Positions 1 to 11,098 of a stretch of DNA of 64,000 bases are shown here, piece after piece; positions within the stretch are counted from its first letter, which is position 1; each line of letters starts with the position of its first letter. The notes beneath the pieces are model-generated. The model was not told the DNA's origin and made no database searches. It worked only from the letters and a program-made list of their open reading frames with translations. The stretch is from Brevinematales bacterium (GTDB lineage Bacteria; Spirochaetota; Brevinematia; Brevinematales; Thermospiraceae): contig JABLXN010000002.1 in NCBI GenBank assembly GCA_013177995.1, forward strand, positions 1 through 64,000, given 5' to 3'. The position numbers and the translations under genes are program-made.

Positions 1-46
1 ATCTCTTTACCTTCGATTTAACCATATACTTCTTCCTCCTCTTCAT
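1..46 (-). CDS. Start of an unknown gene running off the left edge
   Basis: Fifteen codons are visible on the minus strand, beginning with an ATG at 46-44 that lies five bases after a strong AAGGAGGAA ribosome site (about 50-58). The visible peptide is very basic (MKRRKKYMVKSKVKR). Nothing more can be said about its function. It diverges from trpA, so trpA is not preceded by trpB on its own strand. Confidence 0.5.
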   Translation of the reverse strand, partial: MKRRKKYMVKSKVKR

Positions 47-85
47 AGTTCCTCCTTATTATCCCTTCGTTGCCCCTTCTTTGTC

Positions 86-125
86 AAATGTGAAAATAGG
101 TATTCAGTTTCATATGTGGAACGAC
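86..125 (-). repeat. 40-bp repeat, uninterrupted copy
   Basis: Read on the minus strand, this 40-bp sequence starts GTCGTTCCACATATGAAAC and ends CCTATTTTCACATTT. The same sequence occurs at 4732 onward, where it carries a 9-bp tandem duplication (CATATGAAA) and is split by the 200-bp element at 4774-4976. A more diverged copy ends at 5650. This copy serves as the empty-site reference for that insertion. Confidence 0.75.
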
Positions 126-149
126 AGATGGTTTTGATAAGGCTAAAAA

Positions 150-178
150 TTGACTTTTTTTCTCTATCTCGTTACTAT
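150..178 (+). promoter_or_regulatory. Promoter of trpA
   Basis: TTGACT (150-155), a 17-bp spacer and TACTAT (173-178) lie 30 bp before the trpA start. A ribosome site AAGGA (196-200) precedes the ATG at 208. Confidence 0.7.
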
Positions 179-207
179 AAATAGAAAATCGTTCTAAGGA
201 AATACGA

Positions 208-966
208 ATGCACGGGCTTGATTTTTCTCATAAAAATCTTATCATCTATCTCACGGCAGGCATACCTTCGATGACTTTTCTTCAGGAGGCTATTCTTCAG
301 CTTCAATCCTATGTAGATGCCATTGAGATTGGAGTGCCTTATAGTGATCCGGTGGCCGATGGGCCTGTGATTGCCCATGCCTCTCAGTTGGCTTTAGAGA
401 AAGGGGTGAACCTGGATGGGATTTTGGGGGCGGTGAAAGAGATATCCTCACAGGTCACTATTCCTCTGTATCTGATGAGTTATTATGCCCCTCTGTATGC
501 CTATGGAGCTGAAAAGTTTCTCTCAGCTTGTCGGGAAGCGGGAGTTCGTGGGGTGATTGTCCCTGATCTCAATGTGGATGAAGGGGAAACTTTTTATCGT
601 CTTCTTTCGAGTGAGGGACTTGATCCTGTGCTTCTCGTTTTTCCCAATACGAAGGCAGACAGGGTAAAGCGAATTGCCTCAGTATCCGGTGATTTTCTCT
701 ACTATGTCAATTTCTTTGGGACAACAGGGGAACGCAGGGATAATCTCTCGTTTTCCCTTGATCATCTGAGAGATGTCAAACGCTGGGCAGGGAAGCCGGT
801 ATGCGCAGGTTTTGGTGTGGCGGACAAAGAGGGTTATGAAAAGCTTTCGGCTGTAGCCGATGGGGTGATCATTGGATCGGCAGTGATGCGGCGGGTTCTG
901 GATGCCATGAATGAAAAAGATGCCCTTGAGCACGTGATCAGTTTCGTAAAGGGGATTCGCTCGTAA
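208..966 (+). CDS. trpA: Tryptophan synthase alpha chain
   Basis: This 252-residue TIM-barrel enzyme cleaves indole-3-glycerol phosphate to indole and glyceraldehyde 3-phosphate, as the alpha partner of TrpB. The family signature around the active site is intact: EIGVPYSDP with the catalytic Glu at 40, then ADGP with the catalytic Asp at 51. The phosphate-binding part (VNFFGTTG, then GFGVAD and IIGSAVMRR) is also present. Length is slightly short of the usual 260-270 because the N-terminus is compact. No trpB or other trp gene is adjacent, which is unusual. It has its own promoter and is followed two bases later by a metallo-beta-lactamase gene. Confidence 0.95.
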   Translation: MHGLDFSHKNLIIYLTAGIPSMTFLQEAILQLQSYVDAIEIGVPYSDPVADGPVIAHASQLALEKGVNLDGILGAVKEISSQVTIPLYLMSYYAPLYAYGAEKFLSACREAGVRGVIVPDLNVDEGETFYRLLSSEGLDPVLLVFPNTKADRVKRIASVSGDFLYYVNFFGTTGERRDNLSFSLDHLRDVKRWAGKPVCAGFGVADKEGYEKLSAVADGVIIGSAVMRRVLDAMNEKDALEHVISFVKGIRS

Positions 967-968
967 CT

Positions 969-1721
969 ATGGAAATTGGTTCTTTTGGGAGCGGCAGTAA
1001 GCAGAACTGTTTTTATCTTCTCCATGAAGATGAGTTGTGGGTCATAGATTTAGGGATTTCTTACACCAAACTTCGTTCTCGTCTTGGTCTTCTCAAAAGA
1101 GAGATACAGACGGTGAGCGGCCTCTGGATTACCCATGATCATGATGATCATGTGCGGGGAGTTTCCCAGTTTGCCAAGCATACCCATGTGCCTATTTATG
1201 TTCATCCTGATACGGCACGGGCTATTCACGTCTCCTATCGTATGACGCCGATTGAACCCTACAAAACCTATCATTTCAGACATTTTTCTTTTTTTCCTTT
1301 TCCTGTGCAGCATGATGCTGTTTTTCATATGGGGTATCTGATCAAGACTCCCGGTGGAGTGCTTTTGTATGCGAGTGATGTTGGCAGGATTGATAATCAT
1401 CTTCTGTACTATGCAAAAAAGGCTCATATCATCGCTATTGAAGCCAATTATGATGAAGAGATGCTGAAGAATTCCTGGTATCCCCAGCCCCTGAAGGATC
1501 GCATTCGTGGGGGGAGAGGTCATCTCTCCAACCTTCAGACGCGGCATTTTCTTTCTCAGGTTATCTCTTCTCATACGAGGCAGGTGATTCTTTTGCACCT
1601 CAGTGAGAACAACAATACCAAGGAACGGGTGAGGGAAACGGTGATAGAGCCTCTTTCTCAGCGTTTTCCTCATGTGGCTTTTTTCATCTCTGATAGGGAA
1701 GAGTGGGTGGTGTATGAATAA
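969..1721 (+). CDS. Metallo-beta-lactamase-fold hydrolase, YycJ/WalJ-like
   Basis: A 250-residue MBL-fold protein. The metal-binding HxHxDH motif is visible as THDHDDH at residues 55-61. A later histidine lies near residue 115 (PVQHDAV), the Asp ligand is in YASDVG, and the C-terminal LHLSENNN is typical of the YycJ/WalJ group of putative exonucleases. No signal peptide, so cytoplasmic. It starts two bases after the trpA stop and is presumably cotranscribed, but nothing suggests a role in tryptophan synthesis. Family assignment is firm; the exact substrate is unknown. Confidence 0.85.
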   Translation: MEIGSFGSGSKQNCFYLLHEDELWVIDLGISYTKLRSRLGLLKREIQTVSGLWITHDHDDHVRGVSQFAKHTHVPIYVHPDTARAIHVSYRMTPIEPYKTYHFRHFSFFPFPVQHDAVFHMGYLIKTPGGVLLYASDVGRIDNHLLYYAKKAHIIAIEANYDEEMLKNSWYPQPLKDRIRGGRGHLSNLQTRHFLSQVISSHTRQVILLHLSENNNTKERVRETVIEPLSQRFPHVAFFISDREEWVVYE

Positions 1722-1752
1722 AAAAGGCTGTCCCAAAGGACAGCCTTTTTTG
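1721..1752. terminator. Bidirectional terminator
   Basis: GGCTGTCC (1726-1733), a CAAA loop and GGACAGCC (1738-1745), with an A-run before and a T-run after. It can end both the trpA operon (plus) and fba (minus). Confidence 0.9.
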
Positions 1753-1761
1753 TTAGTTTCT

Positions 1762-2766
1762 TTACTTTCCCAAAGCCTTCATGATCAGCGGGGCTTTGCC
1801 TGCTGAACCAAGAACCTTTTCGTTCTTTTCCATGTACATCTTCTTGAGGGCCTCACGAGCAGGGCCAAGGTATTTACGAGGATCAAACTCAGCAGGTTTT
1901 GTAGCAAAGATCTCGCGGATCTTGGCCGTCATGACAAGACGTCCATCGGAGTCGATATTGATCTTACATACGGCTGAGCGAGCCGCCTCACGGAGCTGCT
2001 CTTCAGGAATACCGATGGAATCCTTCAGTTGACCACCATACTTGTTGATGGTTTCCACAGCATCCCTTGGTACAGAAGAAGAACCATGGAGAACAATGGG
2101 AAAACCGGGGATTCTTTTCTCAATTTCTCTCAAAATGTCGAGACGGATCTCAGGTTTTTGTCCGGGTTTGAACTTGTAGGCTCCATGAGAGGTACCAATA
2201 GCGATAGCGAGTGAATCTACACCGGTCTTTTTCACAAAGTCTTCCACCTGATCTGGGTCGGTGTACACATGGTGTTCAGCTGAGACCTCATCTTCCACAC
2301 CAGCGAGCACACCAAGTTCACCCTCTACGGTGACATCATACTTGTGAGCGTATTCGACAACCTTTCGAGTAAGCTCCACATTTTCCTCGTAGGAGAGATG
2401 GGAGCCATCAATCATCACCGAGGAGAATCCACTTTCAATACAGGAAACACAGAGCTCATAGCTGTCACCATGGTCAAGATGAAGGGCAATAGGAATTTCT
2501 CCAAGCCCCTTTTCCTTGGCCATACGGCGCATCATTTCTACAGCCCCTTTGCCCATATACTGCAGAAGTGTCTGGTCAGCATATTCACGGGCACCCTTGG
2601 AAACCTGAAGGATCACAGGGGACTGGCTCTCAAGACAGGCAGAAACAATGGCCTGAAGTTGTTCCATGTTGTTGAAGTTATAGGCAGGTACAGCGAAACC
2701 CTCTTTGATAGCCACTTCAAACATCTTCCGTGTGTTCACAAAACCAAGGTCTTTGTAACTTACCAT
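1762..2766 (-). CDS. fba: Class II fructose-bisphosphate aldolase
   Basis: A 334-residue zinc aldolase that interconverts fructose 1,6-bisphosphate with dihydroxyacetone phosphate and glyceraldehyde 3-phosphate in glycolysis/gluconeogenesis. The motif HLDHGD is present with the probable catalytic Asp at 98 and zinc ligand His at 99. The VEGELG segment and the phosphate-binding VLHGSSS and KINIDSDGR segments are also present. The ~30-residue longer C-terminal half resembles the class IIB type. It lies 26 bp downstream of the small beta-barrel gene and probably shares its promoter at 3270-3298. Confidence 0.95.
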   Translation of the reverse strand: MVSYKDLGFVNTRKMFEVAIKEGFAVPAYNFNNMEQLQAIVSACLESQSPVILQVSKGAREYADQTLLQYMGKGAVEMMRRMAKEKGLGEIPIALHLDHGDSYELCVSCIESGFSSVMIDGSHLSYEENVELTRKVVEYAHKYDVTVEGELGVLAGVEDEVSAEHHVYTDPDQVEDFVKKTGVDSLAIAIGTSHGAYKFKPGQKPEIRLDILREIEKRIPGFPIVLHGSSSVPRDAVETINKYGGQLKDSIGIPEEQLREAARSAVCKINIDSDGRLVMTAKIREIFATKPAEFDPRKYLGPAREALKKMYMEKNEKVLGSAGKAPLIMKALGK

Positions 2767-2792
2767 ATATCCACTCCTTCTATGTAATTTCT

Positions 2793-3239
2793 CTAAAATC
2801 GCCAGCGGATACCAAGTCCGCCGTTGAGAAAGGGATCTGTGGCAGGAATAAGCCTCATCCCTGGTCCCAATTCAAAGAAGATCTCTAAAGGAATCTGTGG
2901 AGTAAAATAGGAAACTCCAAGGGGAATTCGTAGGCCAATATCGACGTGATCAGAGATATTCACAAGACCCCCAATTCCTGCATAGAGAAAGAGAGCCCCA
3001 CTGGATATACTCACATCCCATCGATAGGTGTAATCAGCTGTGAGAAGAAGAGAGGGGTTTTTTCCGAAATTCCAGCCAATGACTCCGTTGATGACATGGG
3101 TATTATTGGCAAAATAGCCAATGCTGATACCTGTTGGAGAACCAAGAAAAACCCCTAAGGCCAGATGCTTAAGGCTCACATTGGCCCCGTAGAAAGAACT
3201 TCCTAAAAGGAAAAGGAGAAGGAGATATTTTTGTTTCAT
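2793..3239 (-). CDS. Small predicted outer-membrane beta-barrel protein
   Basis: A 148-residue exported protein with a clear Sec signal peptide (residues 1-18, cleavage after YGA). It continues as alternating hydrophobic, glycine- and aromatic-rich segments and ends in an aromatic residue (RWRF), as beta-barrel proteins do. The pattern GSPTGISIGYF resembles the small barrel proteins of spirochaetes (DUF3996/BAPKO_0422-like); this family match is tentative. It is the first gene of a two-gene unit with fba, a pairing without obvious functional logic. Confidence 0.7.
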   Translation of the reverse strand: MKQKYLLLLFLLGSSFYGANVSLKHLALGVFLGSPTGISIGYFANNTHVINGVIGWNFGKNPSLLLTADYTYRWDVSISSGALFLYAGIGGLVNISDHVDIGLRIPLGVSYFTPQIPLEIFFELGPGMRLIPATDPFLNGGLGIRWRF

Positions 3240-3269
3240 GTACCCTCCTTATCAGGAAAAGGATAAGAT

Positions 3270-3298
3270 ATTATATCGAGAGAGGATTTTTTTTTCAA
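3270..3298 (-). promoter_or_regulatory. Promoter of the beta-barrel/fba unit
   Basis: On the minus strand TTGAAA (3298-3293), a 17-bp spacer and a perfect TATAAT (3275-3270) lie about 30 bp upstream of the start at 3239. Confidence 0.75.
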
Positions 3299-3335
3299 CA
3301 AAGAGGCAAAAAGAGAACATGGCTGAAATAAAAAT

Positions 3336-3364
3336 CTTAGGGGATGAAAGATTCATCCCCTAAG
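3336..3364 (-). terminator. Terminator of the sigma factor gene
   Basis: A perfect 13-bp stem (CTTAGGGGATGAA at 3336-3348 and its complement at 3352-3364) with a 3-nt loop, followed on the minus strand by ATTTTTATTT. It begins 9 bp after the sigma factor stop codon. Confidence 0.85.
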
Positions 3365-3373
3365 GAAGTGTAC

Positions 3374-4330
3374 TTAGTGGTCTCGCAAATAGCTATACAG
3401 ATGAGCCATGTCGGAATCCTGACGGAGCATCATCATGACGTTCTTTTCAATCTGACGGATCCGCTCTTTGGTGAGGTTGAGCTTTTCTCCTACCTCAGAG
3501 AGAGAGTGGGGCTCTTCTCCGTTGAGACCAAAACGATACTCAATAACCTTTCTCTCGCGCTCCGGAAACTTGCTGAGAATACGATTGATGTTTTCGCGAA
3601 GTGAATCCTGGATCACCATATCTTCAGGCACTGAGGTACTTGCGTCAAAGTAAGATTTTTCTACAATTTCGTCTAAACTCATATCAGAGTCTTCAGGAAG
3701 CATCTGGTCAAGCCCTGTGCCACTTTGAGACATATCAAGCAGTTTGAGAATTTCATTTTTCTCTATCTGCATGGCCTCTGAGATGGTATCAATGGAAGGC
3801 TCTTTGCCGTTTTTCTGGGTGTAATCGTTGATGTATTTCCATACCTGCATGAGCTGGTTATTGCGGTTCATCGGGAGACGAACCATTCTCCCCTTTTCGG
3901 AGATAGCCTTCAGAATAGACTGACGAATCCACCATACTGCATACGAGATAAAATGAAAACCACGTCTATAGTCAAATCGATTGGCAGCTTCAATGAGACC
4001 CAGATTTCCCTCACTGATGAGATCAGTCATGGAAAGCCCTAAGCCCTGATACTTTTTGGCTACTGAAACCACAAATCGAAGATTGGCCAACACAAGCCGG
4101 TCTCTGGCTTCTTTGTCGCCTTTTAAGATACGTTCTCCTAATTCTTTTTCTTCCTCTCTGGAGAGAAGCGGGATTTTCTCTATTTCCTTGAGATAGAGAG
4201 AAAGTGTATCAGAATGGGAAACCAACTCAGAAAGCGTCTTGAGAGAAGGAAGAGATTTTTGTTCCCTCTTTGAGGTAGCGTTTTCTCCCTCGTATTTCTC
4301 GGCTTTGAGAATAGTCATATTCCTTGCCAT
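3374..4330 (-). CDS. RNA polymerase sigma-70 family factor (group 1/2)
   Basis: A 318-residue sigma factor with regions 1.2, 2, 3 and 4. Region 1.2 is SLYLKEIEKIPLL. Region 2 includes DLISEGNLGLIEAANRFDY and FISYAVWWIRQSI for core binding and -10 recognition. Region 4 ends with LTKERIRQIEK for -35 recognition. Region 1.1 and the long non-conserved insert of a large RpoD are absent, so it is sized like RpoS or a small primary sigma. The start at 4330 is chosen because GGGAGGA lies five bases upstream; an in-frame TTG 42 bp earlier has no ribosome site. Whether this is the primary or an alternative factor cannot be told from the window. Confidence 0.9.
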   Translation of the reverse strand: MARNMTILKAEKYEGENATSKREQKSLPSLKTLSELVSHSDTLSLYLKEIEKIPLLSREEEKELGERILKGDKEARDRLVLANLRFVVSVAKKYQGLGLSMTDLISEGNLGLIEAANRFDYRRGFHFISYAVWWIRQSILKAISEKGRMVRLPMNRNNQLMQVWKYINDYTQKNGKEPSIDTISEAMQIEKNEILKLLDMSQSGTGLDQMLPEDSDMSLDEIVEKSYFDASTSVPEDMVIQDSLRENINRILSKFPERERKVIEYRFGLNGEEPHSLSEVGEKLNLTKERIRQIEKNVMMMLRQDSDMAHLYSYLRDH

Positions 4331-4377
4331 AGGCGTCCTCCCTGTAATTTTTATTTGCAAAAAGTGTGCCAAAACAG

Positions 4378-4406
4378 AATTTATTTTTTATCTCTTTTTA
4401 TTGTAA
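4378..4406 (-). promoter_or_regulatory. Possible promoter of the sigma factor gene
   Basis: On the minus strand TTACAA (4406-4401), 17 bp, TAAATT (4383-4378). The match is modest and the surrounding DNA is very AT-rich. Confidence 0.35.
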
Positions 4407-4581
4407 GGAGATAAAAATAATATGAAACGAGAAATGTTTTGTTTTTCTGAGAAAAGAAAAGGTTTTTCTCTGGAAAAAGAAAAAACGTATCAAAATGACA
4501 CAGAGAGTATTGTAAGAGGGAAAAAAGTGAGGCTTTTTGGATGAAGGAATTTTTCTTTGCGAGTTTTTGGCTTAAAATACC

Positions 4582-4612
4582 AACGGGCGGCCCTGTGAAG
4601 GTGCCGCCCGTT
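4582..4612. other. GC-rich perfect hairpin in an AT-rich gap
   Basis: AACGGGCGGC (4582-4591) pairs perfectly with GCCGCCCGTT (4603-4612) across an 11-nt loop. There is no proper T-run on either side, so it is not a standard terminator. The 250 bp between here and the sigma factor gene hold no convincing gene. Confidence 0.5.
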
Positions 4613-4773
4613 AGCGGAGGTGCGATATATCTTTTCTTATTGACGATTGGTGCATAAATATATTACGCAATTTTTCCAAAAAAGTCAAGTGATTTTGGGG
4701 GTTTTGCATAAAAAATTTTTTTCGGATTGGCGTCGTTCCACATATGAAACATATGAAACTGAATACCTATTTC

Positions 4774-4976
4774 GAGACCTTTGCACGAATGTGCGAAGGT
4801 CTCGAAAAAGTAGTAAAAAACAAAAAAATAGTATAAAAATGTTCCTTAACGTAATAAATAAAACTATTCCTTTGAACAAAAAAAGACAAATAAGCCCTTG
4901 TAAACAGAAAAAGCGGGGTTTCAGGGGCGTAGCCCTTGACCCAGACATGGGAGGAAAACACCCGTGCAAGGGTCTC
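4774..4976 (+). mobile_element. 200-bp MITE-like element, copy A
   Basis: A 203-bp element with imperfect inverted ends (GAGACCTTTGCACG at the left; the right end CGTGCAAGGGTCTC is its complement with one change). The left end is itself a 30-nt palindrome with a 4-nt GAAT loop. Further right it carries a hairpin around GGGGCGTAGCCC. It is flanked by the direct repeat ATTTC (4769-4773 and 4977-4981). Comparison with the uninterrupted repeat at 86-125 confirms the insertion point and one copy of ATTTC as target duplication. No coding capacity. Confidence 0.85.
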
Positions 4977-5600
4977 ATTTCCACATTTCTTATGAACAGG
5001 GAAACAACACAAAAGCTTTCTATTCTGATGCCTATTGAAAAAAGTTGCGCTTGAAAACCTTACGGCAAGAGAGGGCTATTACCCTGTTTCAGCTAAACCC
5101 TTGTTCTTTGCTGAAACAAAGTCATAGCCATCGCCCCTGCTGCGGTGCCATATCCAAAAAGCCTCTTCTGAAAAAGAAACCCTGCGGGCTGGTGAGAGAA
5201 GGCCCTGTTCTCCCTTTCTTTCTGGACCCCACAGGGCCGCTTTTGCGGTCGTTTGTCTTTTGCCGCAAGAGGGAAGTTCTCCCGGAGTGAGGGTGCGTAT
5301 CAGTTGAAGGTTGAAAGTTTGTAAAGTTTATAAAGTTGGGGGCAAGGTTCAGGAGGACGAGTTGTGGTTGCCGAAGTTCCGAGGACGAGTTGAGGTCGCC
5401 CACGGAGGAAGGACTTCCCCGGAAAGAGATGAGGTCTTTCTCCTTGCCCGCAAAAGCGGCGCACTATCCGTCCGAGGCGCATGCGTAGCAGGCGACGAGG
5501 ACAATAGTCCCCTTTTGCCCTGCGCGGGAGCGCTTTGTGAAAGAAGGGAGAAGGGTAACAAAAAGAACCAAGAATTGGAACAGAAAAGATGGTTGAACAA

Positions 5601-9284
<3,684 letters not shown>

Positions 9285-9301
9285 GGATGAAAAAACAAAA
9301 A

Positions 9302-9330
9302 CTCCCCACCGTCCGGTGGGGAGTTTTTTT
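9302..9330 (+). terminator. Terminator after pyruvate:ferredoxin oxidoreductase
   Basis: CTCCCCACC (9302-9310), loop GTCC, GGTGGGGAG (9315-9323), then seven T. It starts 18 bp after the stop codon. Confidence 0.95.
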
Positions 9331-9390
9331 ATTTTCCCTGTGCAAAGCGCATTAGTAGAAAAATTTTTACTACTAAAATGCGAAAAACTA

Positions 9391-9421
9391 TTGACAAAAA
9401 AGAAAAATCATATAATAATAT
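9391..9421 (+). promoter_or_regulatory. Promoter of the ddl-fts operon
   Basis: A perfect TTGACA (9391-9396) is followed by an AT-rich TATAATAATAT stretch (9411-9421) that offers -10 hexamers at 14, 16 or 19 bp spacing. The first gene starts at 9447. Confidence 0.6.
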
Positions 9422-9446
9422 ATGCGTGAAAAAAATGAGGTGAAGC

Positions 9447-10388
9447 ATGGAAGCGAGAGTGAAGCAGTTTCATGGCAAGCGTATAGGTGTGCTTATGGGA
9501 GGGGATTCTTCTGAGAGGGAGATTTCCCTCAGGTCAGGGGAAAACGTATATCGGGCTCTGTGTTCTCTTGGTCTGGAGGCTATCAAAGTGGATATTGGGA
9601 GTGATCCAATCGCTGTATTGCAGAAGACGTCGTTTGATATTGCCTATATTGCTCTCCATGGTTCTGTGGGAGAAAACGGGGTGATTCAGGCTCTTCTTGA
9701 ACTCATGCATATCCCCTATACAGGGAGCCGTGTTTTGGGCAGTGCTCTTGGCATGGACAAGAACGCTACCAAACGGATACTGCGCGGGTGTGGTATAGAT
9801 GTACCATTGTCGCTTGATGGTGAGGTCAACATTGAGAGAATGGTGGAGAGGGTGAATCATGCTCTTTCCTATCCGGTCGTGTTCAAGGCAAATTGTGAGG
9901 GCTCAAGCGTGGGAGTTGAGGTCTGCGAGGATGAGGCTAAACTTCGAGAGGTGCTTGAAAAAAATATTGAAAAATATCCTGATTATTTTATTGAACAGTA
10001 TATCCGGGGGCGGGAGATGACGATAGGGGTATTGGGAAAGTATCCTGATTTTCTCTTTTTGCCAATTCTTGAACTCAGGCCCAAGAATACCTTTTATGAT
10101 TTTGAGGCGAAATATACCAAGGGAATGACAGAGTTTATTCTTCCCGCGCCGATGGATGAAAAGGTGAGGCTTCATATTCAGTCTCAGCTCACGCAGGCCA
10201 TGAGAGTGATGAAGCTCAAAGGACCCCTTCGTTTTGATTTTATGTTTACGACGGATAATAGGGCGTTTTTTCTTGAGGTGAATACAAGCCCGGGAATGAC
10301 AGAAACAAGCGATATTCCAGCGATGGCACAGGCGGCGGGTATGTCTCAGGAGGAACTGGTTCTTCGTATTTTAGAAAGTGCGGAGTAA
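9447..10388 (+). CDS. ddl: D-alanine--D-alanine ligase
   Basis: A 313-residue ATP-grasp enzyme that makes the D-Ala-D-Ala dipeptide for peptidoglycan. The N-terminal GGDSSEREISLRSG motif, ALHGSVGENG, the nucleotide-binding FKANCEGSSVGV and the metal-binding EVNTSPGMTETSD are all present. A GAGGTGAA ribosome site precedes the ATG. It is the first gene of a division/cell-wall operon: ftsQ starts three bases after its stop. This resembles the classical dcw cluster end (ddl-ftsQ-ftsA-ftsZ), here without murC or murG nearby. Confidence 0.95.
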   Translation: MEARVKQFHGKRIGVLMGGDSSEREISLRSGENVYRALCSLGLEAIKVDIGSDPIAVLQKTSFDIAYIALHGSVGENGVIQALLELMHIPYTGSRVLGSALGMDKNATKRILRGCGIDVPLSLDGEVNIERMVERVNHALSYPVVFKANCEGSSVGVEVCEDEAKLREVLEKNIEKYPDYFIEQYIRGREMTIGVLGKYPDFLFLPILELRPKNTFYDFEAKYTKGMTEFILPAPMDEKVRLHIQSQLTQAMRVMKLKGPLRFDFMFTTDNRAFFLEVNTSPGMTETSDIPAMAQAAGMSQEELVLRILESAE

Positions 10389-10390
10389 CT

Positions 10391-11098
10391 ATGGGCCGCC
10401 GGTTAGGGTCGCTGGTGGTGAGTGTGTTTTTTGTGGCCGTGATTGTGGCGTTACACGGGGTGGTGTATCGGCTTTTGGTGGTGAATGAGATACTCTCGGT
10501 GAGAGAGATAGTGATAGAAGGGAACCGGTATATACCTGCTGAGGAGATTCTCCATGTAGCGGGACTCAGAAAAGGGATGGGGATATTTGATTTCTCCTGG
10601 GATGTGGTCATCACAAGGTTAACGAACCGTCCCTATATTCGCTCAGCCAGGGGAGAGAGAATTCTTCCGTGGACAGTGAAAATCCAGCTTGAGGAGAATC
10701 TACCGGTTGGGATTATAGTTTTTGGCACCAATGCCTTTTTTGTGGATAGGGACGGGATTGTGTATGCTTCGGCCCGCTCTCCAAGGGTGCCAAGGATAGA
10801 GATAGGTTATCCGGTTGTCCTGGAGAAAGGGAGGGTCCAGGACGACTGGGTCTTGTCTTTGGTGAAGTACCTTGGGAAGTTAACTAATCTTGAAAGGGTG
10901 GAGAGAATTGTTTTTGATCGGAAAACAGGGGCCCATGTATGGCTTCGGGATTTTCCGGTTGATGTCTGGGTTGGGCATGAGGTGCTTGATGAAGACATAT
11001 GGCAAAGGGTTTTTGCTCTGGAAAAAGAGGTCAGAGAGAAAAAACTCTCTCTGAAGACTATAAATTTACATAGGGAGAACGCCATTGGCTACCAGTAG
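10391..11098 (+). CDS. ftsQ: Cell division protein FtsQ/DivIB
   Basis: A 235-residue bitopic membrane protein with a short cytoplasmic start, one transmembrane helix (about residues 8-30) and a periplasmic POTRA domain beginning at SVREIVIEGNRYIPAEEI. A beta-rich FtsQ domain follows with a C-terminus rich in charged residues. It links early (FtsZ/FtsA) and late divisome proteins. Sequence identity in this family is low, but the topology, the POTRA pattern and the position between ddl and ftsA make the call strong. It overlaps the start of ftsA by 14 bp. Confidence 0.88.
   Translation: MGRRLGSLVVSVFFVAVIVALHGVVYRLLVVNEILSVREIVIEGNRYIPAEEILHVAGLRKGMGIFDFSWDVVITRLTNRPYIRSARGERILPWTVKIQLEENLPVGIIVFGTNAFFVDRDGIVYASARSPRVPRIEIGYPVVLEKGRVQDDWVLSLVKYLGKLTNLERVERIVFDRKTGAHVWLRDFPVDVWVGHEVLDEDIWQRVFALEKEVREKKLSLKTINLHRENAIGYQ

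Noticed and set aside
4422-4544. A 40-codon ORF with AAGGAG eleven bases upstream
   Set aside because: Very lysine-rich, AT-driven composition, over-long ribosome-site spacing and no neighbours to support it.
4647-5054. A 135-codon frame through element copy A
   Set aside because: It starts and ends outside the element and merely reads through it; other element copies have no matching frame.
5045-5290. Short open frames inside the repeat block before pyruvate:ferredoxin oxidoreductase
   Set aside because: No ribosome sites, low-quality composition, and they cross hairpins and repeats.
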